A stretch of 64,000 nucleotides of DNA, taken from assembly GCF_016592555.1 (NCBI RefSeq), contig NZ_AP014546.1, forward strand, positions 1,622,501-1,686,500. The letters run 5' to 3'. A program made the translations under genes and the position numbers. A model generated the notes under the pieces. It saw only the letters and a program-made list of their open reading frames with translations, was not told the origin of the DNA and ran no database searches. Below are positions 21,227-30,585 of the stretch, piece after piece. The number at the start of each line of letters is the position of its first letter. Positions within the stretch are counted from its first letter, which is position 1. This DNA comes from Neptunomonas japonica JAMM 1380. GTDB taxonomy: Bacteria; Pseudomonadota; Gammaproteobacteria; Pseudomonadales; Balneatricaceae.

Positions 21227-22513
21227 ATGAATAGATCAGAATTTACGCTTGAACAATGGCTTAGTTGGATGGAGAAAAGCCATTCTGTGGCCATTGATCT
21301 TGGTCTTGAACGGGTACAAACTGTATTCAGCAGGTTGTCATTAGATTTCACCAATGTGCATGTCATTACGGTGGCTGGAACGAATGGTAAAGGTTCTACC
21401 GTTGCTATTTTAGATGCTATCTATCGCCGGTCTGGTTATAGAACAGTCTGTTATACCTCCCCACATTTACAAGTTTATAATGAGCGCGTTCGTATTAACG
21501 GTGGGTTAGTTGATGATGCCTCCTTAGTTGCTGCTTTTAATGCAGTTGATCAGGCGCGTGAAGGTATATCGTTAACTTATTTTGAGATGGGGACGCTTGC
21601 TGCGCTGTGGCTTGTCGCTGACCAGCAGCCTGAAGTCGCGCTTTTAGAAGTGGGTCTTGGTGGACGCTTAGATGCTATAAATGTCGTTGATGCTGATGTG
21701 GCGGTGGTAACCACGATTGATATTGACCATGTTGACTGGCTTGGTGATGACCGGGAGAAAATTGGCTGGGAGAAGGCCGGAATTTTCAGAAAAGGCAAGC
21801 CTGCAATATGCGGTGAGCTAGACCCTCCTGTTTCCATTGAAAACTATTCACAAGAACTCGGTAGTCATTTACGACAGGTAAATACGTCTTTTGAGTATCG
21901 ATTACAAAATAATACCCGCTGGCTTTGGCAGGGTCGTGATATCAATGATGACCCTGTAACTTTGGCTGATCTTCCATTGCCTCGTTTGCCTTTGCAAAAT
22001 GCAGCGACTGCGCTTCAGACAATTTTACTTTCAAATTTAGTGTGCTCTCCTGCTAATATTGCACAGGGCCTGCGTGATGCGCAGGTGTCTGGCCGTATGG
22101 AAGCTGTCGAGTATCAAGGGCACCATTTTATTCTTGATGTCGCACATAACCCGCAATCAGCTGCTTATCTGGCCCAGCAGTTAAAGAAAACTGACCCTAA
22201 TGGTGTGCAGTTAATTCTTGGTATGTTGGCAGATAAAGATTGCTCAGCTGTTATAAAAGCATTGTCGCCAGTAGTTACGTGTTGGCATCTTGCAACTTTA
22301 GATGTACCTAGGGGGCAGACGGCGGAACAATTGAGTTCTCATCTGTTTGAGTCAGGTATTAATAAACAGAATCTTGTTTGTCATGACACGGTAGCCGACG
22401 CTGTTAACACCCTTGTTGCAACTGATGCTGCTACAACCGGCACGATAGTCGTGGCAGGTTCATTCTTTACAGTGGGTGGTGCTTACCCTGTTCTTCACAG
22501 GGAGCTGCTTTAA
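21227..22513 (+). CDS. folC: Bifunctional dihydrofolate/folylpolyglutamate synthase
   Basis: Adds glutamate to dihydropteroate and to folates (one-carbon metabolism). Mur-ligase-type architecture: P-loop VAGTNGKGST near residue 50, YTSPHLQVYNERVRING, then LLEVGLGGRLDAINVVD and DIDHVDWLG; the C-terminal domain has SGRMEAVEYQGHHFILDVAHNP. 428 residues is normal. Its stop codon overlaps the start of the next gene by one base (TAATG), so dedD is probably coupled. Confidence 0.97.
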   Translation: MNRSEFTLEQWLSWMEKSHSVAIDLGLERVQTVFSRLSLDFTNVHVITVAGTNGKGSTVAILDAIYRRSGYRTVCYTSPHLQVYNERVRINGGLVDDASLVAAFNAVDQAREGISLTYFEMGTLAALWLVADQQPEVALLEVGLGGRLDAINVVDADVAVVTTIDIDHVDWLGDDREKIGWEKAGIFRKGKPAICGELDPPVSIENYSQELGSHLRQVNTSFEYRLQNNTRWLWQGRDINDDPVTLADLPLPRLPLQNAATALQTILLSNLVCSPANIAQGLRDAQVSGRMEAVEYQGHHFILDVAHNPQSAAYLAQQLKKTDPNGVQLILGMLADKDCSAVIKALSPVVTCWHLATLDVPRGQTAEQLSSHLFESGINKQNLVCHDTVADAVNTLVATDAATTGTIVVAGSFFTVGGAYPVLHRELL

Positions 22514-23076
22514 TGGAAGAGAGTGTGAAAAGACGGCTATTAGGTCTGTCCGTGATTGTGGTCGCTGCTGTTGTTTTATTTCCTTTATTTTTGACGGGGG
22601 AGGGATATCGCGAGAGGCATTTGGAAAGTCGTATTCCACCGGCACCGTCAATGCCTGATGTCGTAAGCTTTGAGCCACAAACAAAATTGCTACCAGATAC
22701 GTCTGAGTATGCGCCTATTCAAAAAGCACCTGAAGAAGTTGTAGTGTTGGTTGAAAAAAAGCCTGAGAAAAAAGCAGTCACTCAAGAAAAAAGGCCGGTT
22801 GTAAGTACTCGTACAGATAAGCCCCAGCTAGATGAGCAGAATGTGCCGGTGGCATGGACATTACAACTGGCCAGCTTTAAAGATGAATCTAATGCTCGGG
22901 CATTACGCAAGCAGTTAGTTGAAGCCGGGCATAAAGTGTATACACGCAAAAATGCGAACCTGTTTAAAGTCTATGTAGGGCCAGATATGAAGCGCCAGCG
23001 TCTTGAAAAATTAAAAGCGGCACTGCAAAGTGATTTTGGTTTGGATGGAATAATTTTCAGATTCACGACTCAGTGA
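22513..23076 (+). CDS. dedD: SPOR-domain division protein (DedD type)
   Basis: Single-pass membrane protein with a short cytoplasmic tail, one membrane span at about residues 9-28 (LLGLSVIVVAAVVLFPLFLT), a charged periplasmic linker, and a C-terminal SPOR domain (about 113-186) beginning WTLQLASFKDESNARALRK. SPOR domains bind denuded glycan at the septum, so the protein likely localises to the division site. 187 residues. Its position between folC and cvpA matches dedD in enterics. Symbol assigned from domain layout and neighbours. Confidence 0.88.
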   Translation: MEESVKRRLLGLSVIVVAAVVLFPLFLTGEGYRERHLESRIPPAPSMPDVVSFEPQTKLLPDTSEYAPIQKAPEEVVVLVEKKPEKKAVTQEKRPVVSTRTDKPQLDEQNVPVAWTLQLASFKDESNARALRKQLVEAGHKVYTRKNANLFKVYVGPDMKRQRLEKLKAALQSDFGLDGIIFRFTTQ

Positions 23077-23134
23077 TTGGGTTCATCTTAACGCTCTGTT
23101 AGAATGCGCGCAAATTGGATAGGTGGTAGAAAAA

Positions 23135-23629
23135 ATGAACTGGGCCGACTGGACAATTCTTGGGATTGTTGGGATATCAGGACTTTTTAGTATCAAGCGT
23201 GGTTTTGTAAAAGAAGCGCTGTCGTTATTGACGTGGGTTACTGCTTTTGTAATAGCGCGTCTTTTTACAGATGCTTTGGCTACGGTGCTGTCTGACTATA
23301 TTCAGACCCCTTCATTTCGTATCGCGTCAGCGTTTGGCATATTGTTCGTATTAACACTTATCGTTGGCGCATTGGTAAGTAACCTAGTTAGTTTGTTAGT
23401 AGAGGCGACTGGGTTGAGCGGTACTGATAGAATTCTAGGCATGGGCTTCGGCTTAGCGCGTGGTGCCTTGGTGGTAGTCGTGTTAGTGGCTTTGCTGGGG
23501 GGAACTCCTGCAGTGCTTGATGCTTGGTGGAAGGAATCTGAATTGATTCCTCATTTTGTTTTAATGGAAACATGGTCCAGAGAAGTTGCATCTGAAGTAG
23601 GGCAATTGATTTGGAACGCGGGACGTTAA
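23135..23629 (+). CDS. cvpA: CvpA family membrane protein
   Basis: Integral membrane protein named for colicin V production in E. coli; its precise biochemical role is unclear. Four hydrophobic segments are seen across 164 residues. The N-terminus MNWADWTILGIVGISGLFSI and the following KRGFVKEALSLLTW are characteristic of the family. I start at ATG 23135; a GTG at 23123 would add four residues. It directly precedes purF, the classic pairing. Confidence 0.93.
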   Translation: MNWADWTILGIVGISGLFSIKRGFVKEALSLLTWVTAFVIARLFTDALATVLSDYIQTPSFRIASAFGILFVLTLIVGALVSNLVSLLVEATGLSGTDRILGMGFGLARGALVVVVLVALLGGTPAVLDAWWKESELIPHFVLMETWSREVASEVGQLIWNAGR

Positions 23630-23691
23630 GTAAGACAGTGGTCTGATTTTAGACCAGACAGCTTTTTCTGATTCCTCTTGAGGTAGTTTAA

Positions 23692-25218
23692 ATGTGCGGT
23701 ATTGTTGGGCTAGTAGCCAAATCCCTTGTTAATCAGACAATCTTTGATGCGCTGACTGTGCTTCAACACCGCGGACAGGATGCCGCTGGCATGGTGACCT
23801 GTGAGGGTAATCGGTTTTTCCTACGTAAAGATAACGGCTTAGTTAATGAGGTGTTTCGTACACGTCATATGAAACGTTTAATGGGTAATGTGGGTATCGG
23901 GCATGTTCGCTACCCAACTGCTGGTAGCTCTAGTGCTGCTGAGGCACAGCCATTTTATGTGAATTCACCATACGGTATTGCGTTAGCACATAATGGTAAT
24001 TTAACTAATGCTGAAGAACTTGTTGAGCAAATGTTCCGTGAAGATTTGCGCCATATTAACACCACTTCTGATTCAGAAGTGTTGCTGAATGTTTTCGCAC
24101 ATGAATTGCAACACCAGAGAAAGTTAAAGCCTGAACCTGAAGATATTTTTGAAGCTGTATCTAAAGTCCATAAACGTGTTAAAGGTGGTTATGCGGTTGT
24201 TGCCGTTATTACTGGCTACGGTGTCGTTGCTTTTCGTGACCCTAATGGTATTCGTCCTCTTATTTATGGGACGCGTTCAACGCCTGAAGGTGAAGAGTGC
24301 ATGGTTGCTTCTGAAAGTGTTGCATTGGATATTGCAGGCTTTACACGTGTCCGCGATATTGAACCCGGTGAGGCGATCTTCATTGATATGGATGGTAACG
24401 TTTTCACTAAGCAGTGCGCAGAAGATACTAAGATAACGCCCTGCTTATTTGAATTTGTGTACCTAGCACGTCCAGACTCTATTATTGACAATGTTAATGT
24501 TCATCAAGCACGCATGCGTATGGGCATTAAACTGGCTGAAAAAGTAAAAGGTTTACGTCCTGATCACGATATCGATGTGATTATGCCAATACCAGATACT
24601 AGCCGTACGTCTGCACTGGAGATGGCTAAGCATTTGAATGTTACTTTTCGCGAAGGCTTCATCAAGAACCGTTATATTGGCCGTACCTTTATAATGCCTG
24701 GACAAACACAGCGTCAAAACTCGGTTCGTCGTAAGCTGAACCCTATTGAACTTGAGTTCAAAGATAAGGTTGTCATGTTAGTAGACGACTCCATTGTGCG
24801 TGGTACGACGTCTAAACAAATTGTACAGATGGCAAGAGATGTCGGTGCGCGTAAAGTATATTTTGCATCCGCTGCGCCACCAGTGCGTTTTCCAAATGTG
24901 TATGGCATTGATATGCCTTCTCCTGAAGAATTTATCGCATATAACCGCTCTGTTGATGAGATCGGTGAAGCTATTGGTGCGGACTGGATGATCTTTCAGG
25001 AACTAGATGACCTTAAAGATTCAGTATCAGAAGGTAATACAGATACTATCTGTGATTTCGACTCATCAGTATTTGATGGTTATTATGTAACAGGTGATAT
25101 CGATACAGCTTACCTGGATCGCTTGGATGAGAAGCGTAAAGATGCTGCTAAAGTTGTGCCTGAGACTATTGATCATGAAGATGAGGCGCCGGCTGATCTT
25201 CACACTGAAATTTCATAA
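23692..25218 (+). CDS. purF: Amidophosphoribosyltransferase
   Basis: First committed enzyme of purine synthesis: PRPP plus glutamine to phosphoribosylamine. The N-terminal glutaminase domain has the nucleophile Cys2 right after the start ([11 protein letters not shown]) and [11 protein letters not shown]. The C-terminal phosphoribosyltransferase domain has the PRPP motif [17 protein letters not shown]. Length 508 residues. Upstream, an inverted repeat TGGTCT/AGACCA (about 23639-23656) precedes a short T-run in the cvpA-purF gap and may be a weak attenuator. metZ follows 14 bases after the stop codon. Confidence 0.98.
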   Translation: MCGIVGLVAKSLVNQTIFDALTVLQHRGQDAAGMVTCEGNRFFLRKDNGLVNEVFRTRHMKRLMGNVGIGHVRYPTAGSSSAAEAQPFYVNSPYGIALAHNGNLTNAEELVEQMFREDLRHINTTSDSEVLLNVFAHELQHQRKLKPEPEDIFEAVSKVHKRVKGGYAVVAVITGYGVVAFRDPNGIRPLIYGTRSTPEGEECMVASESVALDIAGFTRVRDIEPGEAIFIDMDGNVFTKQCAEDTKITPCLFEFVYLARPDSIIDNVNVHQARMRMGIKLAEKVKGLRPDHDIDVIMPIPDTSRTSALEMAKHLNVTFREGFIKNRYIGRTFIMPGQTQRQNSVRRKLNPIELEFKDKVVMLVDDSIVRGTTSKQIVQMARDVGARKVYFASAAPPVRFPNVYGIDMPSPEEFIAYNRSVDEIGEAIGADWMIFQELDDLKDSVSEGNTDTICDFDSSVFDGYYVTGDIDTAYLDRLDEKRKDAAKVVPETIDHEDEAPADLHTEIS

Positions 25219-25232
25219 GAGCGGTTTCTACA

Positions 25233-26450
25233 ATGGCTAAACTAGGTTTTGAGCGAGAAGAGCGCATTCAGTTTACACAAGCTGATGCAGGTCTTTCAAC
25301 GCTAGCTATTAGAGCTGGACAAACACGGACGTCTGAGGGGGAGCATAGCGATGCTATTTTCCCAACGTCTAGTTTTGTTTATTCGAGTGCCCGCGAGGCT
25401 GCTGCTCGTTTTAGTGGAGATGAAGAAGGTAATATATACTCACGTTTTACAAACCCTACTGTGAATGCTTTTGAAAAGCGTATGGCGGCTTTGGAAGGCG
25501 CAGAGCGTGCAGTGGCTACCTCATCAGGTATGGCCGCTATTTTGAGTATTGGTTTGTCACTTTTACAGCAAGGCGATCATGTCGTTTGTTCTCAAAGTGT
25601 TTTTGGTTCGACGATTTCGTTGTTCGAAAAGTATCTAGTTCGTGCCGGTATTACTACTAGCTTTGTCGACCCTAAAGACCTAAACGCGTGGGAAGCTGCA
25701 ATACAACCCAATACGCGTTTGCTGTTTTTGGAAACGCCTTCAAACCCGCTTGGTGAGTTAACAGACGTCAGGGCAGTAGCTGATATTGCACATAAGAATG
25801 ATGCAATGCTCGCCGTGGATAATTGCTTTTTAACACCGGTTTTCCAGCAGCCGTTAAAGCTAGGTGCTGACCTTGTTATTCACTCGGCCACTAAGTATTT
25901 AGATGGCCAAGGGCGATGTGTAGGTGGCGTTGTTGTAGGGTCGGATGCCCTGATGGAAGAGGTTTTTGGTTTTATCCGCACGGGCGGGGCATGTATGAGC
26001 CCGTTTAATGCGTGGGTATTTCATAAAGGCTTGGAAACTTTAAAAATTCGCTTAGAAGCGCATGCAAAAAATGCACTTGAACTTGCGACTTGGTTACAAC
26101 AGCAGCCGGGTATAGAAAAAGTTTACTATACAGGGCTAGAGAGCCATGCTCAGCATACGTTGGCCATTAAGCAGCAAACCGGCTTTGGCGGTGTATTATC
26201 ATTTGAAGTGGCTGGTGGCCAAGAGGCTGCATGGCGTTTCATTGATTCAACCAAAATGGTGTCAATTACAGGTAATTTGGGCGATGTAAAGTCAACCATT
26301 ACGCACCCATCAACAACAACTCATGGACGAATGACCGACGAAGCTAAGGCTGATGCTGGTATTAAAAAGAACTTGATTCGTTTATCAGTAGGCCTTGAAG
26401 ACATAAAAGACATTCAGGCTGATATGCAGCTTGGTTTAGATGCGCTTTAA
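25233..26450 (+). CDS. metZ: O-succinylhomoserine sulfhydrylase
   Basis: PLP enzyme of the Cys/Met metabolism family that makes homocysteine directly from O-succinylhomoserine and sulfide. The PLP lysine is in HSATKYLDGQGRCVGG; YSRFTNPTVNAFEKRMAALE and ATSSGMAAILSIGLSLLQ are family signatures. 405 residues. The purF-metZ pairing, as in pseudomonads, favours the MetZ assignment over MetB or other family members. Its 3' end overlaps the convergent thpR gene by 15 bases. Confidence 0.94.
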   Translation: MAKLGFEREERIQFTQADAGLSTLAIRAGQTRTSEGEHSDAIFPTSSFVYSSAREAAARFSGDEEGNIYSRFTNPTVNAFEKRMAALEGAERAVATSSGMAAILSIGLSLLQQGDHVVCSQSVFGSTISLFEKYLVRAGITTSFVDPKDLNAWEAAIQPNTRLLFLETPSNPLGELTDVRAVADIAHKNDAMLAVDNCFLTPVFQQPLKLGADLVIHSATKYLDGQGRCVGGVVVGSDALMEEVFGFIRTGGACMSPFNAWVFHKGLETLKIRLEAHAKNALELATWLQQQPGIEKVYYTGLESHAQHTLAIKQQTGFGGVLSFEVAGGQEAAWRFIDSTKMVSITGNLGDVKSTITHPSTTTHGRMTDEAKADAGIKKNLIRLSVGLEDIKDIQADMQLGLDAL

Positions 26451-26978
26451 TTGTTGAGTTTTAGCGTTGTAGATTGCTTCAATGCGATGTAAAGAGCCTG
26501 CTGGTTTTGACCAGCTGCTTTTTAAATTGAAGTGATCTACTGTAAAGCTAAGTGTGTCAAACATCCTGCGGCTTTCAAGTAGGTTCAAAACTAGATGCTC
26601 ATCATTTTTTTGAGTATAAGCCAAAGTAATGTGAGGCTTAAAAGGTCTGCCTTTAAACCCCATATTTATTTCATGTAACACATCAGTGATTTTTTGATGA
26701 AGTTGCACTACTGGGGCTTCAGGGGTAACTCCTAGCCAAATATCTCCGCTGCAAAAACTACCAAACCGATCACAATGTAATGTGAAGGGTGTAAATGTTA
26801 TTTTTTCGAGTTGTTGGTCTAGGGCGGGGAGCTTTCTCTTTTTTACTTTACCTAAGAATGCCAAGGTAATATGCAACCTTTCTGGTGGCGTCCATTGAAT
26901 GCCGTGAAAGTTACAATACAGCTGCGAGATTTTCTGTTGCACCGTGTCGGGTATGTCTATAGCAATAAAGAGGCGCAT
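26436..26978 (-). CDS. thpR: RNA 2',3'-cyclic phosphodiesterase (LigT/ThpR family)
   Basis: Member of the 2H phosphoesterase superfamily that hydrolyses 2',3'-cyclic phosphates on RNA ends. Both catalytic HxT motifs are present: HITLAFLG at residue 36 and HITLAYT at residue 116. The N-terminus MRLFIAIDIPDTVQQKI is typical. 180 residues, full length. It lies on the minus strand, convergent with metZ and divergent from dusC. Confidence 0.93.
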   Translation of the reverse strand: MRLFIAIDIPDTVQQKISQLYCNFHGIQWTPPERLHITLAFLGKVKKRKLPALDQQLEKITFTPFTLHCDRFGSFCSGDIWLGVTPEAPVVQLHQKITDVLHEINMGFKGRPFKPHITLAYTQKNDEHLVLNLLESRRMFDTLSFTVDHFNLKSSWSKPAGSLHRIEAIYNAKTQQLKRI

Positions 26979-27017
26979 CCGAGATTCCTAAACTACGATA
27001 GTGAATAAAGCATAAAC

Positions 27018-27995
27018 ATGAACGCTGAGAAAGTGAATACACAGGCCGGTAAAATCATACTTGCTCCAATGGAGGGTGTTGTAGATGCCACTATGCGCCA
27101 CCTAATTACAAAATTGGGGGGGGTTGATCTGTGTGTTACAGAATTTATACGTATTACTGGCTATGTTCTACCTGAAAAAGAGTTTTTGAAATCAGCCCCT
27201 GAGTTAGCTCGTCAAGGCAAGACGCCTGCAGGCATTCCGGTGGTCGTGCAGTTGCTAGGGAGCGAACCTGAGTTGCTGGCCATGAATGCGATAAGTGCTG
27301 CAAAAATGGGGGCGCCAGCTATTGATCTTAACTTTGGTTGCCCTTCAAAAACGGTTAATAAACACCGTGGTGGTGCTGTGTTACTTGATGAACCCGCATT
27401 GATTCATCAGATAGTAAAAGCGGTCCGCGAAGCGGTGCCAGATAATATTCCAGTTACCGCTAAAATGCGACTTGGGAATTTAGATAAGTCGTTGGCCGTT
27501 GATAACGCTGTGGCTATCCAAGAGGCAGGCGCTAATAGTTTGGCTGTTCATGCACGCACTAAGGTAGAGGGGTATAAGCCACCGGCTCATTGGGAATGGA
27601 TAGGTCGGATAAAAGAGAGTGTGGATTTACACGTCGTTGCTAATGGTGAGGTGTGGAACTGCGAAGACTATCAACGTTGTAAAGAGCTTAGTGGATGTGA
27701 CGATGTGATGATTGGGCGCGGTCTTATTGCCCGTCCAGAACTAGGGTTAATGATTAAGAGCTATCAACTCGGCCAAAGTGGTGATGGTGCAGCATGGCCG
27801 CAGGTTGTTTTGCTGTTGTTAGAATATTTTTCTTTTGTTGAGCAAAAACTACCACCAAAATATGTTCATGGTCGCATAAAGCAGTGGCTACATATGATGC
27901 GACCTCAGCGTGAAGAAGCTGAAAAACTCTTCTTTAGTGTGAAAACGATCAATGACCTTAGTGATTTACGTGCTTGCTTGGAGCGTGAGCTTTAG
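27018..27995 (+). CDS. dusC: tRNA-dihydrouridine(16) synthase DusC
   Basis: FMN-dependent reductase that forms dihydrouridine in tRNA. It has the Dus fold: LAPMEGVVDATMRHLI near the N-terminus, the catalytic cysteine in LNFGCPSKTVNKHRGGA, and VHARTKVEGYKPPAHWEWI in the core. The DLCVTEFIRITGYVLP segment and the NFGCPSKTVN wording fit the DusC subgroup (U16) better than DusA or DusB. 325 residues. Overlaps the convergent radical SAM gene by four bases at the 3' ends. Confidence 0.92.
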   Translation: MNAEKVNTQAGKIILAPMEGVVDATMRHLITKLGGVDLCVTEFIRITGYVLPEKEFLKSAPELARQGKTPAGIPVVVQLLGSEPELLAMNAISAAKMGAPAIDLNFGCPSKTVNKHRGGAVLLDEPALIHQIVKAVREAVPDNIPVTAKMRLGNLDKSLAVDNAVAIQEAGANSLAVHARTKVEGYKPPAHWEWIGRIKESVDLHVVANGEVWNCEDYQRCKELSGCDDVMIGRGLIARPELGLMIKSYQLGQSGDGAAWPQVVLLLLEYFSFVEQKLPPKYVHGRIKQWLHMMRPQREEAEKLFFSVKTINDLSDLRACLEREL

Positions 27996-29068
27996 CGCGA
28001 GTTGATCTTTACAAGTTGGCGCTTAGGTCCCCAGTTTCCAGGTGTGTTTTCAAAATAGCCTGGGGTTAAGGTATTGCACTGTCCGCATCTACCATCATGG
28101 ATATTCCAGTGGCCTAGTTGGTACCCATCACGTTCAATCAGCAATGCTTTGCAGTTATGACAAAAAGTCGAACTTGCTTGTGGGTGATGTGCATTTCCAA
28201 TGTAGACATATCGCACTCCATTCTTGAGTGCGATATCGCGAGCCCTTAGTAACGTTGTCAGCGGCGTTTTTGGAATGTCTTGCATTTTCCAGTCTGGGTG
28301 AAATGCTGAAAAATGTAATGGTACATTTTGCCCTAAATTCTTACTTATCCAGCGAGAGAGTGCTTCAATTTCTGCATCAGAATCGTTTTTTTCTGGTATT
28401 AATAGCGTGGTAATTTCAAACCAGACAGTGGTTTCGTGTTTAAGGTATATCAATGTGTCTAATACAGTGGTTAGCTTCGCGCCGCAAATATGTCGGTAGA
28501 AATGATCGGTAAATGCCTTTAAATCAATGTTAACCGCATCAAAAGATGAAAAGAAACGGGCGCGTGCTGCATCGCTTATGTACCCTGCCGTTACCGCAAT
28601 ACTTTTCATATTAGTTGCTTTGCATGCGGCAGCAACATCTTCTGCGTATTCAAAAAAGATAACAGGATCATTGTAAGTAAAAGCGATGGCGCGACAAGCG
28701 TGTTTTTTGGCTGTTATAGCGAGTTGTTCAGGCGTTGCGGCATTACACAGGTGGTCCATATTTCTTGCTTTGCTGATATCCCAGTTTTGGCAAAATTTGC
28801 ATGTCAGGTTGCATCCTGCCGTACCAAAAGATAAGACAGGTGTGCCCGGTAAGTAATGGTTTAAAGGTTTCTTTTCGATGGGGTCTATACAAAAGCCGCT
28901 GGAGCGACCATAAGTGTGTAGTTGCATCTGTCCATTGGTATTTCCTCGGACATAACAAACCCCTCGTTGCCCTTCTTTTAATGAGCAATAGTGGGGGCAT
29001 AAATCACACTGGATACGGTTGTCAGCCAGCGGATGCCAGAAAAGAATTTCTCTTTGATCTGGATTCAT
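27992..29068 (-). CDS. amrS: AmmeMemoRadiSam system radical SAM enzyme
   Basis: Radical SAM enzyme of the three-part AmmeMemoRadiSam set; its reaction is unknown to my knowledge. The cluster motif CxxxCxxC is in AGCNLTCKFCQNWDIS. The N-terminus IQCDLCPHYCSLKEGQRGVC is a family hallmark with extra cysteines. The C-terminus carries two CxxC pairs (CHNC and CGQC) that may form a zinc ribbon. The start is placed at ATG 29068 (MNPDQREIL), because homologues as I recall begin near this point; the frame is open to 29122 and the ribosome site is unclear either way. Divergently transcribed from the Memo gene. Confidence 0.9.
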   Translation of the reverse strand: MNPDQREILFWHPLADNRIQCDLCPHYCSLKEGQRGVCYVRGNTNGQMQLHTYGRSSGFCIDPIEKKPLNHYLPGTPVLSFGTAGCNLTCKFCQNWDISKARNMDHLCNAATPEQLAITAKKHACRAIAFTYNDPVIFFEYAEDVAAACKATNMKSIAVTAGYISDAARARFFSSFDAVNIDLKAFTDHFYRHICGAKLTTVLDTLIYLKHETTVWFEITTLLIPEKNDSDAEIEALSRWISKNLGQNVPLHFSAFHPDWKMQDIPKTPLTTLLRARDIALKNGVRYVYIGNAHHPQASSTFCHNCKALLIERDGYQLGHWNIHDGRCGQCNTLTPGYFENTPGNWGPKRQLVKINSR

Positions 29069-29143
29069 AAGTGCTGCAGGTTTAGTATTTGAAGAGTACT
29101 TATAAATGCCAATATAAAACATATTGGCCGGGGAGGGTAGTGT

Positions 29144-29938
29144 ATGAGCATTCGACCTGCCGCTGTCGCTGGACTGTTTTATCCCGAAGATAAAGCCGAT
29201 TTATACGGTGTGCTTACCGACTTATTACCTGAAAGGGTTTCTGAAAATGCTCTCAATAAGCTGACTGAAAAGCCAAGGGCGCTGATTGTGCCGCATGCGG
29301 GGTACATGTATTCAGGCGCTATTGCCGGTCTTGGATATGACCTGCTAAGAGACTATAGTGGTTTCGATACTATCTACCTGCTTGGTCCAAATCACCGTGA
29401 GCCTTTAGAAGGCTGCGCTGTTCCTACAAGCGATTATTTTTCTACGCCATTGGGTGATATTCAAGTTGATCATAAGGCTATTAATACCTTACTGAAGAAT
29501 GATGTGGTGATTGAGGCGGATAAGGTCCATGCTCAGGAACATTGTTTAGAGGTGCAATTGCCTTTTCTTCAGTACCTACAACTTAACGTGCCCATCGTTC
29601 CTCTTATCATTGGTGAGTGTGCCGCTGCTGATGTTGCAGATATTATAGAACCTTTGTTGTTGGATCCTAATAAGCTGGTCATTGTGAGTACTGATTTAAG
29701 TCATTTTCATAGTTACGAAAATGCTAAAAAAACAGATGCCCATACTGACCTGAAAATCATGAGTGCTGACCATGACCTCAAGCCAACAGAGGCGTGTGGC
29801 TGTCATGCACTAAATGGTTTACTACTGGCAATTAAGCATCAGAGTCTAACAATTAAAAAACTTGCGCAGTGCAATAGTGGTGATACAGCTGGGGCGAAAG
29901 AACGTGTGGTTGGCTATGCTTGTTATGGTGTGTTTTAG
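29144..29938 (+). CDS. amrB: AmmeMemoRadiSam system protein B (Memo family)
   Basis: Memo-like protein, structurally related to class III extradiol dioxygenases, 264 residues. Likely metal-binding histidines are in VPHAGYMYSGAIAG, LLGPNHREPLEG and HAQEHCLEVQLPFLQYL; DLSHFHSY and a cysteine in ACGCHALNGLL complete the usual pattern. ATG at 29144 follows GGGAGGGTAG. It is followed by, and overlaps, the AMMECR1 gene, with the radical SAM partner divergent upstream. The family's bacterial function is not established. Confidence 0.93.
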   Translation: MSIRPAAVAGLFYPEDKADLYGVLTDLLPERVSENALNKLTEKPRALIVPHAGYMYSGAIAGLGYDLLRDYSGFDTIYLLGPNHREPLEGCAVPTSDYFSTPLGDIQVDHKAINTLLKNDVVIEADKVHAQEHCLEVQLPFLQYLQLNVPIVPLIIGECAAADVADIIEPLLLDPNKLVIVSTDLSHFHSYENAKKTDAHTDLKIMSADHDLKPTEACGCHALNGLLLAIKHQSLTIKKLAQCNSGDTAGAKERVVGYACYGVF

Positions 29939-30482
29939 CGTGTTGCAGAAAAAGCAAAAGAGGTTGTTGAGCTGTGCTAGAGCATCCATTACGCAAGGGT
30001 TGCAGGGAGGCTGGCAGCGAGAACCTCCAAGCTTAGATAAAGATGAACCAGGTGCTAGTTTTGTTACACTGACCTTGCAAGGACGCTTACGGGGGTGCGT
30101 TGGGTCGCTTGAAGTAAGGCAGTCGTTGATAGTCAATGTTTGGCAAAATGCCTTTAATGCGGCATTTAGAGATTCGCGATTTCCTCCATTAGATCAAGAA
30201 GAGTTAGGTGATGTTCAAATAGCCATTTCGATACTCACGCCTGCATTATTGTTAGCTGCAGATAACGAACAAGATTTGTTGAATAAAATCCGCCCAGGAG
30301 TTGACGGTTTAATATTAGAAGAGGGGATTCATCGAGCGACATTTTTACCTTCGGTTTGGAATACACTGCCCAAATCGCAAGATTTTCTGCTGCACTTAAA
30401 GCGCAAAGCGGGCTTGGCAGATGATTACTGGAGTAGCTCATTAAAGTTTACTACTTATCAAACGATTAGTTTTACGGAATGA
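29925..30482 (+). CDS. amrA: AmmeMemoRadiSam system protein A (AMMECR1 domain)
   Basis: AMMECR1-domain protein, roughly 185 residues. The family motif LRGCVGSLE is clear, with FVTLTLQG before it and NAFNAAFRDSRFPPLDQEEL after it; LPKSQDFLLHLKRKAGL lies near the C-terminus. The start is uncertain: ATG at 29925 overlaps the Memo gene by 14 bases and lacks a clear ribosome site, while GTG at 29940 is an alternative. Tight overlap suggests translational coupling with amrB. Function unknown; grouped with the radical SAM and Memo proteins by context. Confidence 0.88.
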   Translation: MVCFSVLQKKQKRLLSCARASITQGLQGGWQREPPSLDKDEPGASFVTLTLQGRLRGCVGSLEVRQSLIVNVWQNAFNAAFRDSRFPPLDQEELGDVQIAISILTPALLLAADNEQDLLNKIRPGVDGLILEEGIHRATFLPSVWNTLPKSQDFLLHLKRKAGLADDYWSSSLKFTTYQTISFTE

Positions 30483-30585
30483 CTTCCAAATGCCTATACT
30501 GTGAAGAGTGTGTTAATTATGTGCTTGTTTCTATAAAGTTAATGTTAATAGCTCGCTGTTTAAATTCAATGTCCTCTCAATAAGA

